A stretch of DNA of 64,000 nt. It comes from Apus apus (Eukaryota > Chordata > Aves > Apodiformes > Apodidae). The notes under the pieces are model-generated. The model was given only the letters and a program-made list of their open reading frames with translations. It was not told the DNA's origin and did not search any database. Every line of letters begins with the position of its first letter. Position 1 is the first letter of the stretch. The position numbers and the translations under genes were made by a program. Shown one piece after another: positions 34,930 to 47,189 of this stretch. The stretch spans positions 682,001 through 746,000 of the forward strand of contig NC_067305.1 of NCBI RefSeq assembly GCF_020740795.1, in the 5' to 3' direction.

Positions 34930-35409
34930 GGCGCTCAGTTGGCGGGCAGCGGGCTCATTCAATCCAGCCGCACCGGGGGAGGAGAGGGCGGTAAGATGGC
35001 GGACATGGCCCCGCCGCGCCGCCTGGGAAATGAAGTCTGGGCGCCAAGATGGCGGCGCCGCCGCAGGGCGCGCCGGGACGTGCAGTCCGGCCCCGCCGTG
35101 CTGGGGCGGCCTGGCGGGTCCGCGCCTCAGCCTGCTTCCAAGTGCAGCGTGTGCCGCGCATTGAAGCACAAAATTAGGCCGTCGTGAGTGTGAGCAAAGA
35201 GCAGGGAGCGACAGGCCAATCCTGAAGGCAGGATCTTTTTTTTTTTTGCAATAAAGCCAGAGGGACTAATGCTGCTTACCAGGATGGCTCCTGCACACTC
35301 CGCAGCTTCCAGCAGCTGCTCCCGGTGCCCCACCTGCAGCCGCTCGGGCTTGGTGGGTGCGGGTCACCCCACGGGCCCCCCATCACCGCATGTCCCCACC
35401 CGCCGCCGT

Positions 35410-35808
35410 CTGTCCCTGCAGCCCCCTGTCCTGTCCCTTCAGCCCTGCTGTCCCTGCAGCCCTGCTGTCCCTGCAGCCCCCCTGTCCTGTCCCTGCAGCC
35501 CCCTGTCCTGTCCCTGCAGCCCCCCTGTCCTGTCCCTGCAGCCCCCCTGTCCTGTCCCTGCAGCCCCCCTGTCCTGTCCCTGCAGCCCTGCTGTCCTGTC
35601 CCTGCAGCCCCCTGTCCTGTCCCTGCAGCCCCCTGTCCTGTCCCTGCAGCCCCCCTGTCCTGTCCCTGCAGCCCCCCCTGTCCTGTCCCTGCAGCCCCCC
35701 TGTCCTGTCCCTGCAGCCCTGCTGTCCTGTCCCTGCAGCCCCCCTGTCCTGTCCCTGCAGCCCCGCTGTCCTGTCCCTGCAGCCCCCCTGTCCTGTCCCT
35801 GCAGCCCC
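35410..35808. repeat. Minisatellite, about 19 units of 17-23 bp
   Basis: Tandem units built on CCCCTGTCCTGTCCCTGCAG, with C-run length variation and two shorter units that lack one CCTGT step. Nearly every unit ends in CTGCAG. It lies upstream of the LMNB2 promoter. The long open frames on both strands here come from the repeat. Confidence 0.93.
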
Positions 35809-37200
35809 GCGCCCACCAGGCCCATCCGACCGACCGCCATCGCACCCCGCAGCAAGCTGCTCCCAAGTGACACCCTGCTGCTCCTTCTCACCATTGTGTT
35901 CTCCCCTCTGTAGTACTTCTCTTACAGGATATGTTTACACATTAGTTATCTAAAGGGTTACACAACCCCGGTTTGAGCCACTTTCGAAGCTGCTGTGCTT
36001 CGCTATTAGCACTTAAGTTTTACAGGCCAGAGACCTGCTGCTTGCTTAAATTGGGGGTGAAGAAATACTGATCAGCTATTTCTGAGGGTGAAGTTTTAGG
36101 AATGCTGTTTTGTAGATTTTAGAAATTTCCTCTGAAGTTTTATGGAAAGGTTGCAATGCCTCCCAGCCTCTGATTAGAATGTTCAAGAAGGAAGCTATCC
36201 TGAAATCCCTTTGCAGTCCCAGGGAATGCAGCCGAATTTTGTACAAACTAAAATTCACTGGGAAGCTTTCCTTTCCTAAAGATTTTGAGTATTATTTTTC
36301 TCACAATATATTTCTAGTGAATATACGCCAACTTCTGTCAGTTCTTGTGCGCTAACTAGTATAAAATGGATTACCGTTCTCATGAGCTAATTCCTTATGC
36401 CGCGAAGTTTTGGAGGCTGAAAAGCTCTTACTGCTGCTGTGCCTTTCACCTACTGAGGAAGGCTGAGAAAAGGGAGATTTTCTGCCTGGGAAGAAAAAAC
36501 AGATTCAAAGTCTGTTGTCCATACACATGGACAGGAAGAAAAAAAGCTGCATGAACATTATGCGAAGAAGTGCTGTGCATGAGGGAGGACAGATCTAGAC
36601 AGAGAAACATGAAAGCCAGCAATAAAATACTGCACATGATATATGAAACTGAGGGAGCTAGTCTTGAACACATAGGTGCAAACGAGTTTATCCTCAAAAC
36701 AGAAGCTAGATGATCCTCACGTTAGAGGATCTGGGTTCCTAATACCAAGTACACCTCAAACTGGAAAACCTCAGAATAAATCCAGGAATTCTTGAGGCAA
36801 AGAGCTCTAAGTCCCTCTTGAAATCACTGCATATCTTTAGCAGCTGACACACAGTAAACAGTAGGTTTTCACCTGAATGCATTTCTTTAAAGACATGCAT
36901 CCCACGTGCAGAGCTGTCCTGGCTTCCTCTGTAGGCAACACGGTGCCCATCCCACCGGCTCGGGCATCGTCCCCCAACTGCCCTGGCTGCTCCTTCCCCT
37001 GTCTCCTACAGAGAGCTGAAGGCAGGGATCTCCACACCGAGTCCGTGGGTATCAGTGGGTTACTTGGAGGGAGTTCATGAATGACAGCTGAAGTGGAAAT
37101 AAGCGCACAGGTCACACGGGTGCACTTTCTGCAGGCATGTGCCTGCCTGCCCTCCTGCTCTGACTGTTGCAAGATCTTTATCGGTGAGATCTGATAATGT
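35809..37200. other. Intergenic, nothing recognised
   Basis: Sequence between the minisatellite and the second CpG island. No exon or transposon was recognised. The short open frames show no family resemblance. Confidence 0.5.
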
Positions 37201-37219
37201 TATATACAACTCGGTGTGA

Positions 37220-37560
37220 AACGCAGCTTGCCGACGGAATTCCAGTTGGGTCTGACTGGAGCGGCTCCGGGAAGGGGTCAGGAGGCAGAGCCTACAAGTC
37301 CCAGGGTGCTGCGGGCCGTGCGGGTCAGCCCGGCCCCGCCGCCGCCCGGCCCCGCGGCCCCAGCCGCGCCCCCGCCATTGTTCCCACCCGCGGGCCCGGA
37401 TTTCAAGCACGGTGCGTTTTTTGAATTTTGGCGCCTGTCTGCAAACTGCAACCACCCAACCGCTGCTGGAGCGGCCCCGGCCCCGGCCCCGGCCCCGGCC
37501 CCGCGCTCTGCCCCGCGCCTCCAGCTCTGCCCTCGCAACCAGCTTTTCTCTCCCAACACG
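37220..37560. promoter_or_regulatory. Isolated CpG island, promoter-like
   Basis: GC- and CpG-rich island about 2 kb upstream of LMNB2. It carries a plus-strand ZNF143/Staf-type site CCTACAAGTCCCAGGGTGC beginning at 37291, an E2F match TTTTGGCGC at 37426-37434, and a GGCCCC repeat. These are features of a housekeeping promoter. No linked coding exon was found on either strand, so the transcript is unknown: a non-coding RNA, a gene with distant exons, or a shared regulatory island. Confidence 0.6.
37473..37502. repeat. GGCCCC hexanucleotide repeat, five copies
   Basis: Five perfect GGCCCC units (GGGGCC on the minus strand). Four or more G runs on the minus strand could form a G-quadruplex. 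It lies inside the isolated CpG island. Confidence 0.92.
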
Positions 37561-40500
37561 CACTTCCCAACACCAGCACACCCCTGAACAGCAGTTATAA
37601 ACTTCGATTACGTTAAGCCAGGAACAAAAAAAAAAATATTTTAGTAGTGCTGGAAGCACCTGCGTAAGCATTTTGGGGTTTGCTCATTTCTTCCCTGGTG
37701 ATTTGTTGTGGTATTTTTGCACATCTGTCATGTTTTGTAAATTCTTTTAAACCTTTTGCCTAATTTGGATTGATAATGTAAATCAATAAATCAACCAGAT
37801 GTAAATCCCCTTTGTTCATGAATTTTAGCCCAAACTCCCACATTATTTTGTCTGTCAGGTTTTTTAGATGGTAGCTTAGAAACTTTTGAATATTCAAAGA
37901 TTTGGGTTTTTTTCCCTTTGCTTCTAACACTGCCAGTTATTTTCATAGTGCTGGTACCAACTGTGTTGCAATCAAATATATTTTTCTAAATATACTTCCT
38001 GATATATGGCTCAATATAAATACTTAGTATTTTCTACATTTTTAGAAGGTTCCTTTTTTTAGCAGTAACCAGAACACGTGCACACTTCCATCCTTGGCAC
38101 CAGGTTCCCCTCATTTTTACCAAAATATGAATGCTCACTTTTCCTTTCTCTGCTAAAAGGAAGATAACAGTTGGGGGGTGGGATGAGGAGAGGAAAGCAT
38201 CAAGGGAGGAGGGGAAGTGCAAAAGCTGAGAACCCACTAGGCAACTGTGTTTTACAGGGTTGTTCTCTTTGGTAGTGGAATGAGCATCTGTTCAAACGCT
38301 GGTCCTCTTGGATCACTCTGATGCTACAGGTTAGTACTGAGCCAGTGTCCGTGTTGTCATTTGGCTCTCAATATTTGGCAATTAATTTTCCATTAAGGAC
38401 CTTGACAGTTCAGTGCTACCCAAACCAATTTTTGTCATAAACTCCCTCTCTGTTTTCAGAAGGTAGAATTGATTTGTTAGCCCAGGACTGAATCACTTCG
38501 TGTTGAACAAAGCCTCAGCGCAGGGATGTGTCAGCCTTACCAGACCAGGGTGGCAGGGGGCCAAGACAATCCCTGGGGCTGCATTCCCTTTTACAGCTTT
38601 TCAGATTAGGAACCTGTTTGGGGCACACCAAGGCTCCTGCCTCACCCACTCCCCCAGGTTTTACTCTCTGTGGAAAGGAGAGCACAGAAGTAGGTTGGTG
38701 ACTGTACAAGTTTCACCCTGATACAAAGTCAGCAACATGCCATTGCCCCAGGCTCAGGATCAGAGCTCTAGCTCAAAGGTACTTCCAATATATCTGACTG
38801 TCTGGGTAGAATTAGAGTACATTTTGTGGATGTCAGGTAACACAGGCAGCAGTGACAGGCTCTGCCTAGCACTGGAGTGCTTCTCCCGTCAGATAAATGA
38901 AGAGATTACTTACAGTATGTAATAAAGACAAGGGAAAACCTTGTATATCCTTTGATGCAGAGCATCAACTCAGTCGTTGACCTGTTTCCTGCACAGTTGG
39001 GTGTAACAAGTTTTCTGATGCTGTCTGGGATTTCATAATGACTCTGACATTTTCACAAATCTGGGGATGCAGGATTTCCACCACTATTTCTTAACCTCAA
39101 CTGCTTTAGTTTCTCAGCATCTACTGCCATGCCCTCTGCTTTCTCACTCTACACTTTATTATTTGTATGTCTTTAATAGCAGAATTATTTCTGTCTTTTC
39201 CATAGTCACCTAATTTCCCCTCTGCCTCATGTACCTTATCTCACTCTGAACTGCCTGTCAATATTGAATTGATTGTGTCAGGTATTTTAATTAATTTCAG
39301 AAAGGCACAAATAACATTTTTCTATCAGTCCAAATTCAATCCAGCTCAGCATTAGTGCTTAAAAAACTGCTAGCAATTTTGTCCAAATTCAGTTAATTCT
39401 GTGTCCATATCAGCCCAAGTATAATTCCTAACTGGAGTGTTCTCAATTCTTTTAATATGAATGGCCACATTTTTTAACTCTCCAGGTAGCCCTCTAATTA
39501 AAACATCATTCTCTCTGGATCCACTGTTAGCATTAGGGGACTCACCTGGTGAGGAACAAGAAGATGATAATGAATCAATGACTTCAAGTCTGGAAGAAGC
39601 CACTCACTGCAGATTTCTGCTCCAGCATTTCAGCTTTCATTGAATAAAATTTTATTCCAGCAGTGTAAGGACAGAAAGCACCAAAGCAAGTAGAGAAAAT
39701 TGTTAGTATGATGTGTCATGGATGAGATCTTCCTCATCTGCTATGAGAAATTTTGCTAAGAGACATGTAAAAAAGAGCAAAGAGGAACACAGTGCACAGC
39801 TGTGGGATTAAAGCAGACAGCAGTCTGTATGCAGAACAAGGAGTTTTTTCATGACAAGACACCATGCTGTAACATGTAGAGGGCATATTTATTTCTATTT
39901 CCAGGCATATAATGTTTGGCAGGAGCCTTGAACAATACTGTTCTTCTGCTACAGCACTTCTCTCAGCAGAATTCGACCTCTGTCACACCAGGGGAAACAT
40001 TAACCACGCCTGAGGAGGAGAATTCACATTTGTTCTTGGGATTGTTCACTCCTTTTTAGCAGGAAACTTCTCACAGGTGAGTGACTTTCATCATCAGGAG
40101 GGCCTGGATGGCCCTTTAGACTCTTGTACTGGAACCAGACCCTGGTATCATGTCACCAGAAATAAATGAAAATTGCATTTAAAAACCCTCTAATCTTTTC
40201 CCCCATCTCAACAGAAAAGAGGCAAAGGAAGAAGCTGAGGGGTGTCAGTGCTCAGGGCTCCTCCACTGTCCCCAGTTCTACTTCATCACTTCTCCACACA
40301 GAAATTATGATACCACATGCTAAAAAGAGCCACGTCTGTAACACAGGAGCAGTGGAGAGGCTTCTGCACTACAATTCATCAGAGCCTTTATCAGGCAAAG
40401 GGAGTGTTGTGATGTGGGATATACCCCAGCCTCCAGTGCAGCATCAGCTGCTGAGTCTTCCTCTCACTGGCTCCCCATAGCTCAGGAATTCTTCCAAAGA

Positions 40501-40662
40501 CAGATTTCTTGGCAATAAAACACTGTGAAAACATCACTGAAAGCAGATGAGGTGGCCAGGTAGGAACAGTATCACCATCTCCTTCTGGCCAGGCTGCTGG
40601 CAGTCCTGGAGTCCGTGGAGCTGGAACCATGGGTGTTCATGTCCATAATTAGCTGCTATTTC
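37561..40662. other. Intergenic, mostly unassigned
   Basis: No gene was recognised. The minus-strand frame at 39370-39603 (77 residues, containing ENDVLIRGLPGELKNVAIHI and YTWADMDTELTEFGQN) looks less random than its surroundings and might be decayed retroelement coding sequence, but I cannot name a family. Confidence 0.4.
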
Positions 40663-40785
40663 AGAGAATCACAGAATCATCATGGTTGGAAAGGGCCTCT
40701 AAAATCACCAAGTCCAGCCATCAACACAAAAACCCCCACAACCTTGGCCACTAGAGCGTGTCCTGAAGTTCCAAACGTACACTGC
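40663..40785 (-). mobile_element. Short CR1 tail
   Basis: CR1 3' end in minus orientation: 'agaatcacagaatcatcatggttggaaag' followed by 'aatcaccaagtccagccatc'. Confidence 0.85.
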
Positions 40786-40934
40786 TTGATATAGGTAACT
40801 GCAAAACTAATCTAAGATCAAGGAAGTGATTATTCATATCATCTTTACTGAGTAATTGGCCAACAATCCCTAACATTATGAGTTTTGATTTTCACATGCA
40901 GAGCTGAGTTCCACTCTAGCTACACTTTCAGGAA

Positions 40935-41408
40935 TCCAAAGATAAAAGGGATCTGGAGGTGCTGGAGCAGGTCCAGAGGAGACAACAAGGCTGGTGAAGG
41001 GACCAGAGGGAAAGTCTTACAGGGAGAGGCTGAGGGAGCTGGGGTTGTTTATCCTGGAGGAGACTCAGGGGGGACTTCTCACTCTCTACAACCACCTGAA
41101 GGGAGGTTGTGCTCAGGTGGGGTCTGGGCTCTTCTCCCAGGAAACCAGTGACAGGACCAGAGGGCCTGGCCTGAAGCTGCTCCAGGGGAGGTTTAGGTTG
41201 GATATCAGGAAGCACCTCCTCATGGAAAGGGTGATCAGACATTGGGATGGGCTGCCCAGGGAAGTGGTGGAGGCACCATCCCTGGAGGTGTTGAAGGAAA
41301 GGCTGATGTGGCACTTAGTGCCATGGTCTGGAGATGTGGTGGTGTCAGGTCATAGATGGACTTGATGATCTCAGAGGTCTTTTCCAGCCTTGGGGATTCT
41401 GTGATTCC
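40935..41408 (+). mobile_element. CR1 LINE fragment
   Basis: CR1 3' end in plus orientation: 'ggagcaggtccagaggagac', 'ctccaggggaggtttaggtt', 'ggcaccatccctggaggtgt', 'gacttgatgatctcagaggt', and the tail 'gggattctgtgattcc'. Confidence 0.93.
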
Positions 41409-44400
41409 GAGGGAGTCCTGCCTGCCAGGGTACCCCGGTCCTCAGCGCTCCGTGGAGTCCAGGTTCCCTCATAGCAGGAGCAATCCCTGAAGCTTTCATC
41501 CATTTGGCAGCTCGACAGGCCATGGGGAGCAGGGCGGGGACTGAAGCGCATTCTCAGAGCTCACAAAGCCTGTTCCATCAGGAGCAGCCACCCCAGCTCT
41601 GCTCTGAGGTCACTGCAGCTCCTGCAGAGCCGGGGGAGGGACCTCAGCGCTGTTATTATGTAAAACCTGGCACTGATCTCAAACGGAATGAGAACAAACC
41701 CAGTGTTTTTTTCAAAACAACCATTTGGCGCCTGATTTTCAAATCTGCAGCTGGCTGCGTGCCCGTCACCGTGGAGCTGTTTACATCTCCCAGCAGCTGC
41801 AGTAACCTGTTCTGTACCTCGTGTCTGGTCGGGCTGGCTTAGCCTCTCGTGGGCTCGGAGGAGATGTTCCAATAATTTAATATTCCAATTTAGTTCTGTT
41901 AAACAAACAAACAAACACCCAGTGTGTTAGGAGCTCAGTTTCTAGCAAAGAAAGTTGAAAGCAGGAACCCCCACGCGTCATAATTAGATAAATGCTGGGA
42001 GTGCTGAGATTCCCCAAGACAAGGCCTCTGTCAAAGTGAAGTTTACAGAGCAAATGAATGTGAGAGAGGAGAAGACAGGTCTATGAAGATAAAGAGCTAT
42101 GTGCATGGGATCAATCTCTCTTGTGCATATTATGTCATTCATAAAGGAGATGAAAGGAATGCTTTCTGCAATTCCAAAGTGTGCTCCACCCAAGATCTCA
42201 AAGTGTTTTACAAAGGATAATTTATCAAGCTTTATAATGATTTTGCAACAGAACTTAAGATAACCATGATGATTACTCAGTTAATGTCTGTATGTCTTGA
42301 ACTTCATGAAGTACCTCCCTGGACCTTGCTTTCAGGCCCTACCAACGCATCTGCCTCATTGTTCCAGTCTGCAGGTGGTGAGAAAGTGCCAGAGCACAGG
42401 CTCAGTTAGCACTTGTGTTGGAGCTGCATGTCCTCAGCATGAGGGACAGCTCTGACTAACCATCAACCTACCACAGGAAGCCATTCACTGTCTTAAGTTT
42501 GGTTCCTGACTCTACAAACCAGCTCTCCTGCAGCCTGAGCTGTGTACTGAATTTTGAAGGCCAGCAGCATCATGTCACTTCTTCCCCTGTGTGAGTGGGT
42601 GTGGGTGGGTACGTGCAAGAATCAGATATTTTGGGCAGCTGTGAAGATTTGCTTCGATGGAGTAAATGAGCAGGAGCTACAGCAGATGAGGAGAAGCTTT
42701 AGGTTCTTGGAGGTTTAGGTTGATGGAGATATTTGCAGGCCACCTCAACACTGCTGAACTCCATTTCTGGATATGAGAATATCACAGCTTTCTAGGATTT
42801 AATTTGTTGTACAGTGTCTGCAGAAATCCTGCATATCAAGGGAGAATTAGCTTCAGCTTGGCCCTGTGTGGTGCAGCAGGGACAGAGTGGCACACAGGTT
42901 TTGGATACTGGAGATTGGGGCCATTAAAGACTGGGGTCTGGAGAGATGTTGCTTGGTGGGTAATGTGCTCAAGTGCAGGAATTTCAAAACTGGGCCTGCA
43001 ATGACTCACCCCTGAGCTCCCTCAAGTGCAAAAGATTGGATGTAATTCCTAGAATCATTAAGGCAGGGTGGGGATTGTACAAGCCTTAAAGAAAGGAAAA
43101 TAAACTCTGACTTTACAGGGAGATGTAATTTAAATAAATGCAGACAATGTGCTAGAGACAGATCTGAAACACAAATAGCCACCAACAGAATCCAGGGAAA
43201 TTTGGTAATGTAGTAAGGGGCAACAAATGGGAATGAGCTCACAATGCTCTTCAGAGACCTCTCAAATTTGTATCATGCTACATCACTCCTAGTAATTTCA
43301 GATGCAGGGCTAAGGAGGCAGTGAGTTCTGGCATGGGATAGAGTAATGGAACAATGTTATCACTCAAATCAGTTTTATCTTTTTAATCTGCATGCAGAGA
43401 AATAACTAGTGAGTTTGAAATATTTAGCTTCCCAACCTGCAGAGAACTAACCAATGACATGAAGTCACTAGCTGGCAGTTCTTGCCATGCACCAGAGACC
43501 AGACCATTTCTCTCCCAGTACCTCAGGGAAGATTGCCTCAGTTAACCAGCACAGTGTCCCCCTCTGTCACTCTCAGTAGTGTGGACAGGTGCTCTGAATG
43601 GGTCTATAATCCTGCCACCATCAGTGATTCAGGGCTTCATCAGTCCCTGGGCAGTCTCATAGCATCAACAGAGGTGTCAACCCCAGGCATAATCCCCGTG
43701 CCACAGTGTACACTGCCCAGAGCAGATGTGTGCAACCCCTGTGCCACATGTGGATGTGTTCTTGACACCTGCCTGGGATCTAGCACCCTTTAGTGGTTGT
43801 CTTGGAGAGTGGCCTGCCCAAAAACACTTGCCTGACATGTGAGATCTGGACTCTATGCAAGTGCAACTGGTGAGATTAATCTGGTACCTGCTGGACAATA
43901 AAGCAGCAATTGATAAATAGTTGCAGCTGTGGGTGAACAGCAGCACCTGTTGCTGGGTTTGCATTTTTATAACACATTTGGAGTAGGAGTGCTAGGAAAT
44001 GCAAACTGGTACATGGCCTAAGGTATGGGGGGAGGCAGAGGGGTTGGTGTGGGGTTAGTGGTTATCACAGAATCATAGGGAGGCACTGGCAGTTTATACT
44101 GTCAATTTAATGTAAAAAGCAGTGAAGAGTTAAGTCAGTGATGTGTCTGCAGGGGAACACCACGTGCATGGCTGACATCATGTAGATGACTGCCACTTGC
44201 AGGAGCCTGCATGCTGGTGGCTGGAGGTGAGTGTCCCCTTGCCTGTGCCTGTATCATGCTGGTCTGGAGGGGAAGACTGATCTGTGCAAGCCTGTCATGA
44301 TGTCTGTGTGCTGCAGAATAGACATCACTATCCACCCACTATACCCCTTCTGCTAAACAAATACATTTTGATGGTAAGTCAGGTAGTGGTTCTGGTTCAG

Positions 44401-47189
44401 TGGCCACCCCACCCAGTTTCCCAGCGGCAGGGGTTGGTCTGAAGGACTGGCCTGGGGCCAGAAGATATCCACCCTGTATCTTGCAGGGAGCTGGGAGTCC
44501 TTCCAGTGTAGTGACAGGGCACCTCAGCTGCACAGAGATACTCAGCCAACCTCAGGACAGCTTCGGCTGCATGACCAGAAGGCAGGACTCCCACAAGGAG
44601 CAAATCCTGTGTGAAGACTCTACACTTGTACAGGCCACCCATGGGTACCAGGACTTCTGAGTCCTTGGCCTTTTCTCTCTCTTCACACAAATCTCTTGAG
44701 TTCTGTTTACTCTTTCATTGAAACAGCTTTCTCTTCCCCACCCTGCACTTTTCTCTTTTGTTGTCAACAACAGGCAGCACCCTGGCCACACCAACCAATG
44801 AATTTTTCCTGTTCATTCTTGTTAAAAAATGCCTTCTTCTTTAAAATAAACAGCAGCATTTGCTTTCTACAGGACTCTCCTCTTGGCATATATTCAAGCA
44901 AGGACTGACACCTCCTCGAAAGGTGGATACCCCCATTACTCCCTTCTCGGGAAACAGTCCTGCAGGGTTGTCCCTGCAATCCTTTGCCCGTTGGTGGGTC
45001 TTCTTCCAAAATAACTCACTTTCAGACGGACCCCCTCTTTGCAGTCTCCTCATCTTCCTCAACCCTTGTATCATTCTGCTGGTTTTCTGGCTTCCTTTGA
45101 CCTAAGGATCTCTGTGCCCCATGGAGACTCTTTGCCCTGCAGGAGGTCACAGGTATGTCCCAAGCTCTGCAGATACAGCCAGCCTCCAAGGATAAAGCAT
45201 GGGTAGGTAATCCATCCATGCAAGCAAGGAGTGGGGAATGTCAGAGCAGAGTCTTTGCTAAACATGCTGTGTCATGAGATCGGTCATGTAAAAACACTCC
45301 AGCTGCCTGGTGGCAGCCAGTGCCAGCAGCCAGCACAGCTGAGAGCCAGCTCACATGCAGCTGCTCCTCTGGCATCATGTTACTGCAGAAATAAAGTGCT
45401 GGGGAGCCCTTCTGGCCTCCTTCGGGGCATGCCAGTCAAAGCCCTCTGGGGTCAGAGACGTGCCCCTGCTTAGTGGGACAGATCTGGGCAGGCAGGGTCC
45501 AGACAGACAGGGCCAGTTTGCTTCTCTTCCCAGAAGCACCAGGGCCTGCTCAGGTAAAAGCACAGGGCACCTCGGGGCTGTGGGAAAACCCGTGCCAGAC
45601 AGGTGAGGGATCCTTCAGACGGGCACTCTGCTGTGTGGGGCAGGTGGGCAGGTGTCCTTCCCCTGCAGCCCCTGCACAGGGCACAGGGGCCGTAGCAATC
45701 GTGGTGCCCACTGCCTGCGGCTGCTGCCTGGGTCTCTTGCCCATGTCGCAGAGCCATGGAGGGACAAGGTCCTGCTGAACTGAAATGAAAGTCAGCTCCA
45801 AACCTCCATATGAACCTTGAGGTCCTCACAGGCTCCACTCAGATGCCAGTCTGGGATTCTGCCTCCATCCAGAAGGCTCCTCATGGCTGGGACAGCCCAA
45901 AACCCTATGGGCACAGACTGAGAATTGGGCTGAGCTCATCTGGCCCCCCAGTCTGCCCAAAGGGGCAGTGCAGCCCTGGCTGCCCCAGCCACACCATCCA
46001 GCCTCCCTTGTGCCTGCAGGGACACCCAGCTGGCCCACCCAGGAACTGGGGCACGGGCTCATCCCCATGGAAGCCACTCATGTCCATGTGGCATTTAGCC
46101 ACGGCAGAACATCAGCTGTCCTGTAAAAGGCAGCAACAACACTAATGGTGGCTGCATTTGTCCAAAGTGGCCAATGCTGTGGGAAATCTGTAGAGCTGTA
46201 AATGATCTTTCCCACCTGCTAAGGGTGAATCCCTTCCACCCCCAGCAACAGCAGCAAGTAGGAAAGGAAGGTAAGGCACTGTGGTCTTACTGAAAGGTGC
46301 AATGTCACGGGGCTGCAGGGGAACCCAGGGTCCTCTGTGTGCTTCCCTCCAGGAAGGCAGGACATTTGCTTCTCAATTACAGAAATAAAGGCTGTTTACC
46401 CATACACATCCTTTTCTCTTGGAAGTGATGAGCAACTTGCAAGGAAGACAAAAGCTGAGGCAGCTGTAATTGCAGAAGTGGATACAAAATGAAGGCATTT
46501 TGTTGCATTGCAGCAGAGGTTAAGTAGATTAGCCCAGGCTGTAAAGTCCAGGCGTTGCAAGCCCCAGTGCAGCCCCAGAAGGGTTAAATCCTCTTCTTCA
46601 GCTGGTAGAAGCAGCCTGCCTGGACTGGCAGCTGCAAACTGTTCCTCTGCTCAGGCAGAGCAGGCAGTTGGACTGGCCAGGTGGGCAAAAACCAGCCTTC
46701 TGCACAAGCTCCAAGGAACAGGCAGGGGTTGTTTTCCAGTTTTTTTTCCTATGGAGCAGGTGGACTTGGGAACAGATGCTGGTCTGTGGCAGCATGGGTG
46801 ACAGTTTTAGCAGTGCACTTGTGCTATCAAAAAGCCTTTGCACAAATAACCTTAGAAATACACGTGGCCTTCCCTGTTCATTGGTGTCACTCCAATGGGG
46901 GAACCCTTTCCTCTCTGAGGAGTGCAGTTCTTGTGGCCTCTCTGCGGGTGTCTGTGTGTCCATGCACACGTGCTGCTTCAGACAGAAACCAAGGCTTGAG
47001 CAGAAATGCTGGTGCCCCTGCTTCTGGGGTGATGCAGAAGGACTTACCCTACTGTTTCCTCTCCTGGTTTTGGTGGCAGAGGCTGTTTACTTACCAAGAC
47101 CAGAGTTTTTTAAAAAGTCAGGTTCGAACTACTTCAGCTGAAAAAAACAAGGAGCAGTGCTTAAACCTAACTAGTAAAACACCATCAGA
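41409..47189. other. Intergenic, no gene recognised
   Basis: About 5.8 kb between CR1 fragments. An isolated E2F-like TTTGGCGC lies at 41724-41731. Short open frames on both strands (for example 43482-43793, 44397-44690, 46668-47232) lack recognisable domains and overlap each other. Small splice-like segments exist, but none could be tied to a protein family. Confidence 0.45.

Larger units (their letters stand above)
33890..35400. promoter_or_regulatory. LMNB2: LMNB2 CpG island and promoter region
   Basis: GC-rich, CpG-dense stretch covering the 5' part of intron 1, exon 1 and the upstream region. Upstream of the LMNB2 start codon are two YY1-type AAGATGGCGG motifs (34993-35002 and 35045-35054, plus strand). 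On the minus strand there are two ZNF143-like sites resembling ACTACANNTCCCAG (35020-35038 and 35071-35090). No TATA box was seen. Transcription probably starts around 34950-35150, but the exact site cannot be read. Confidence 0.8.

Noticed and set aside
35269-35953. Several 150-215 residue frames rich in Pro, Cys, Ser or Gly
   Set aside because: They are translations of the CTGTCCCTGCAG minisatellite in all frames and on both strands, not genes.
37419-37434. Possible CDE/CHR cell-cycle element (TTTGAA next to TTTTGGCGC)
   Set aside because: The order and orientation of the two motifs do not match the known CDE-CHR arrangement. Only the E2F match is kept.
44065-44085. 'tcacagaatcatagggagg', resembling a CR1 tail
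   Set aside because: Only about 20 bases match, with no CR1 body next to it. Too short to call.
45473-45838. Overlapping frames on both strands resembling small exons with splice-like ends
   Set aside because: A possible small exon (acceptor ttcccag, donor gtaaaag) exists but codes nothing recognisable and has no partner exons.
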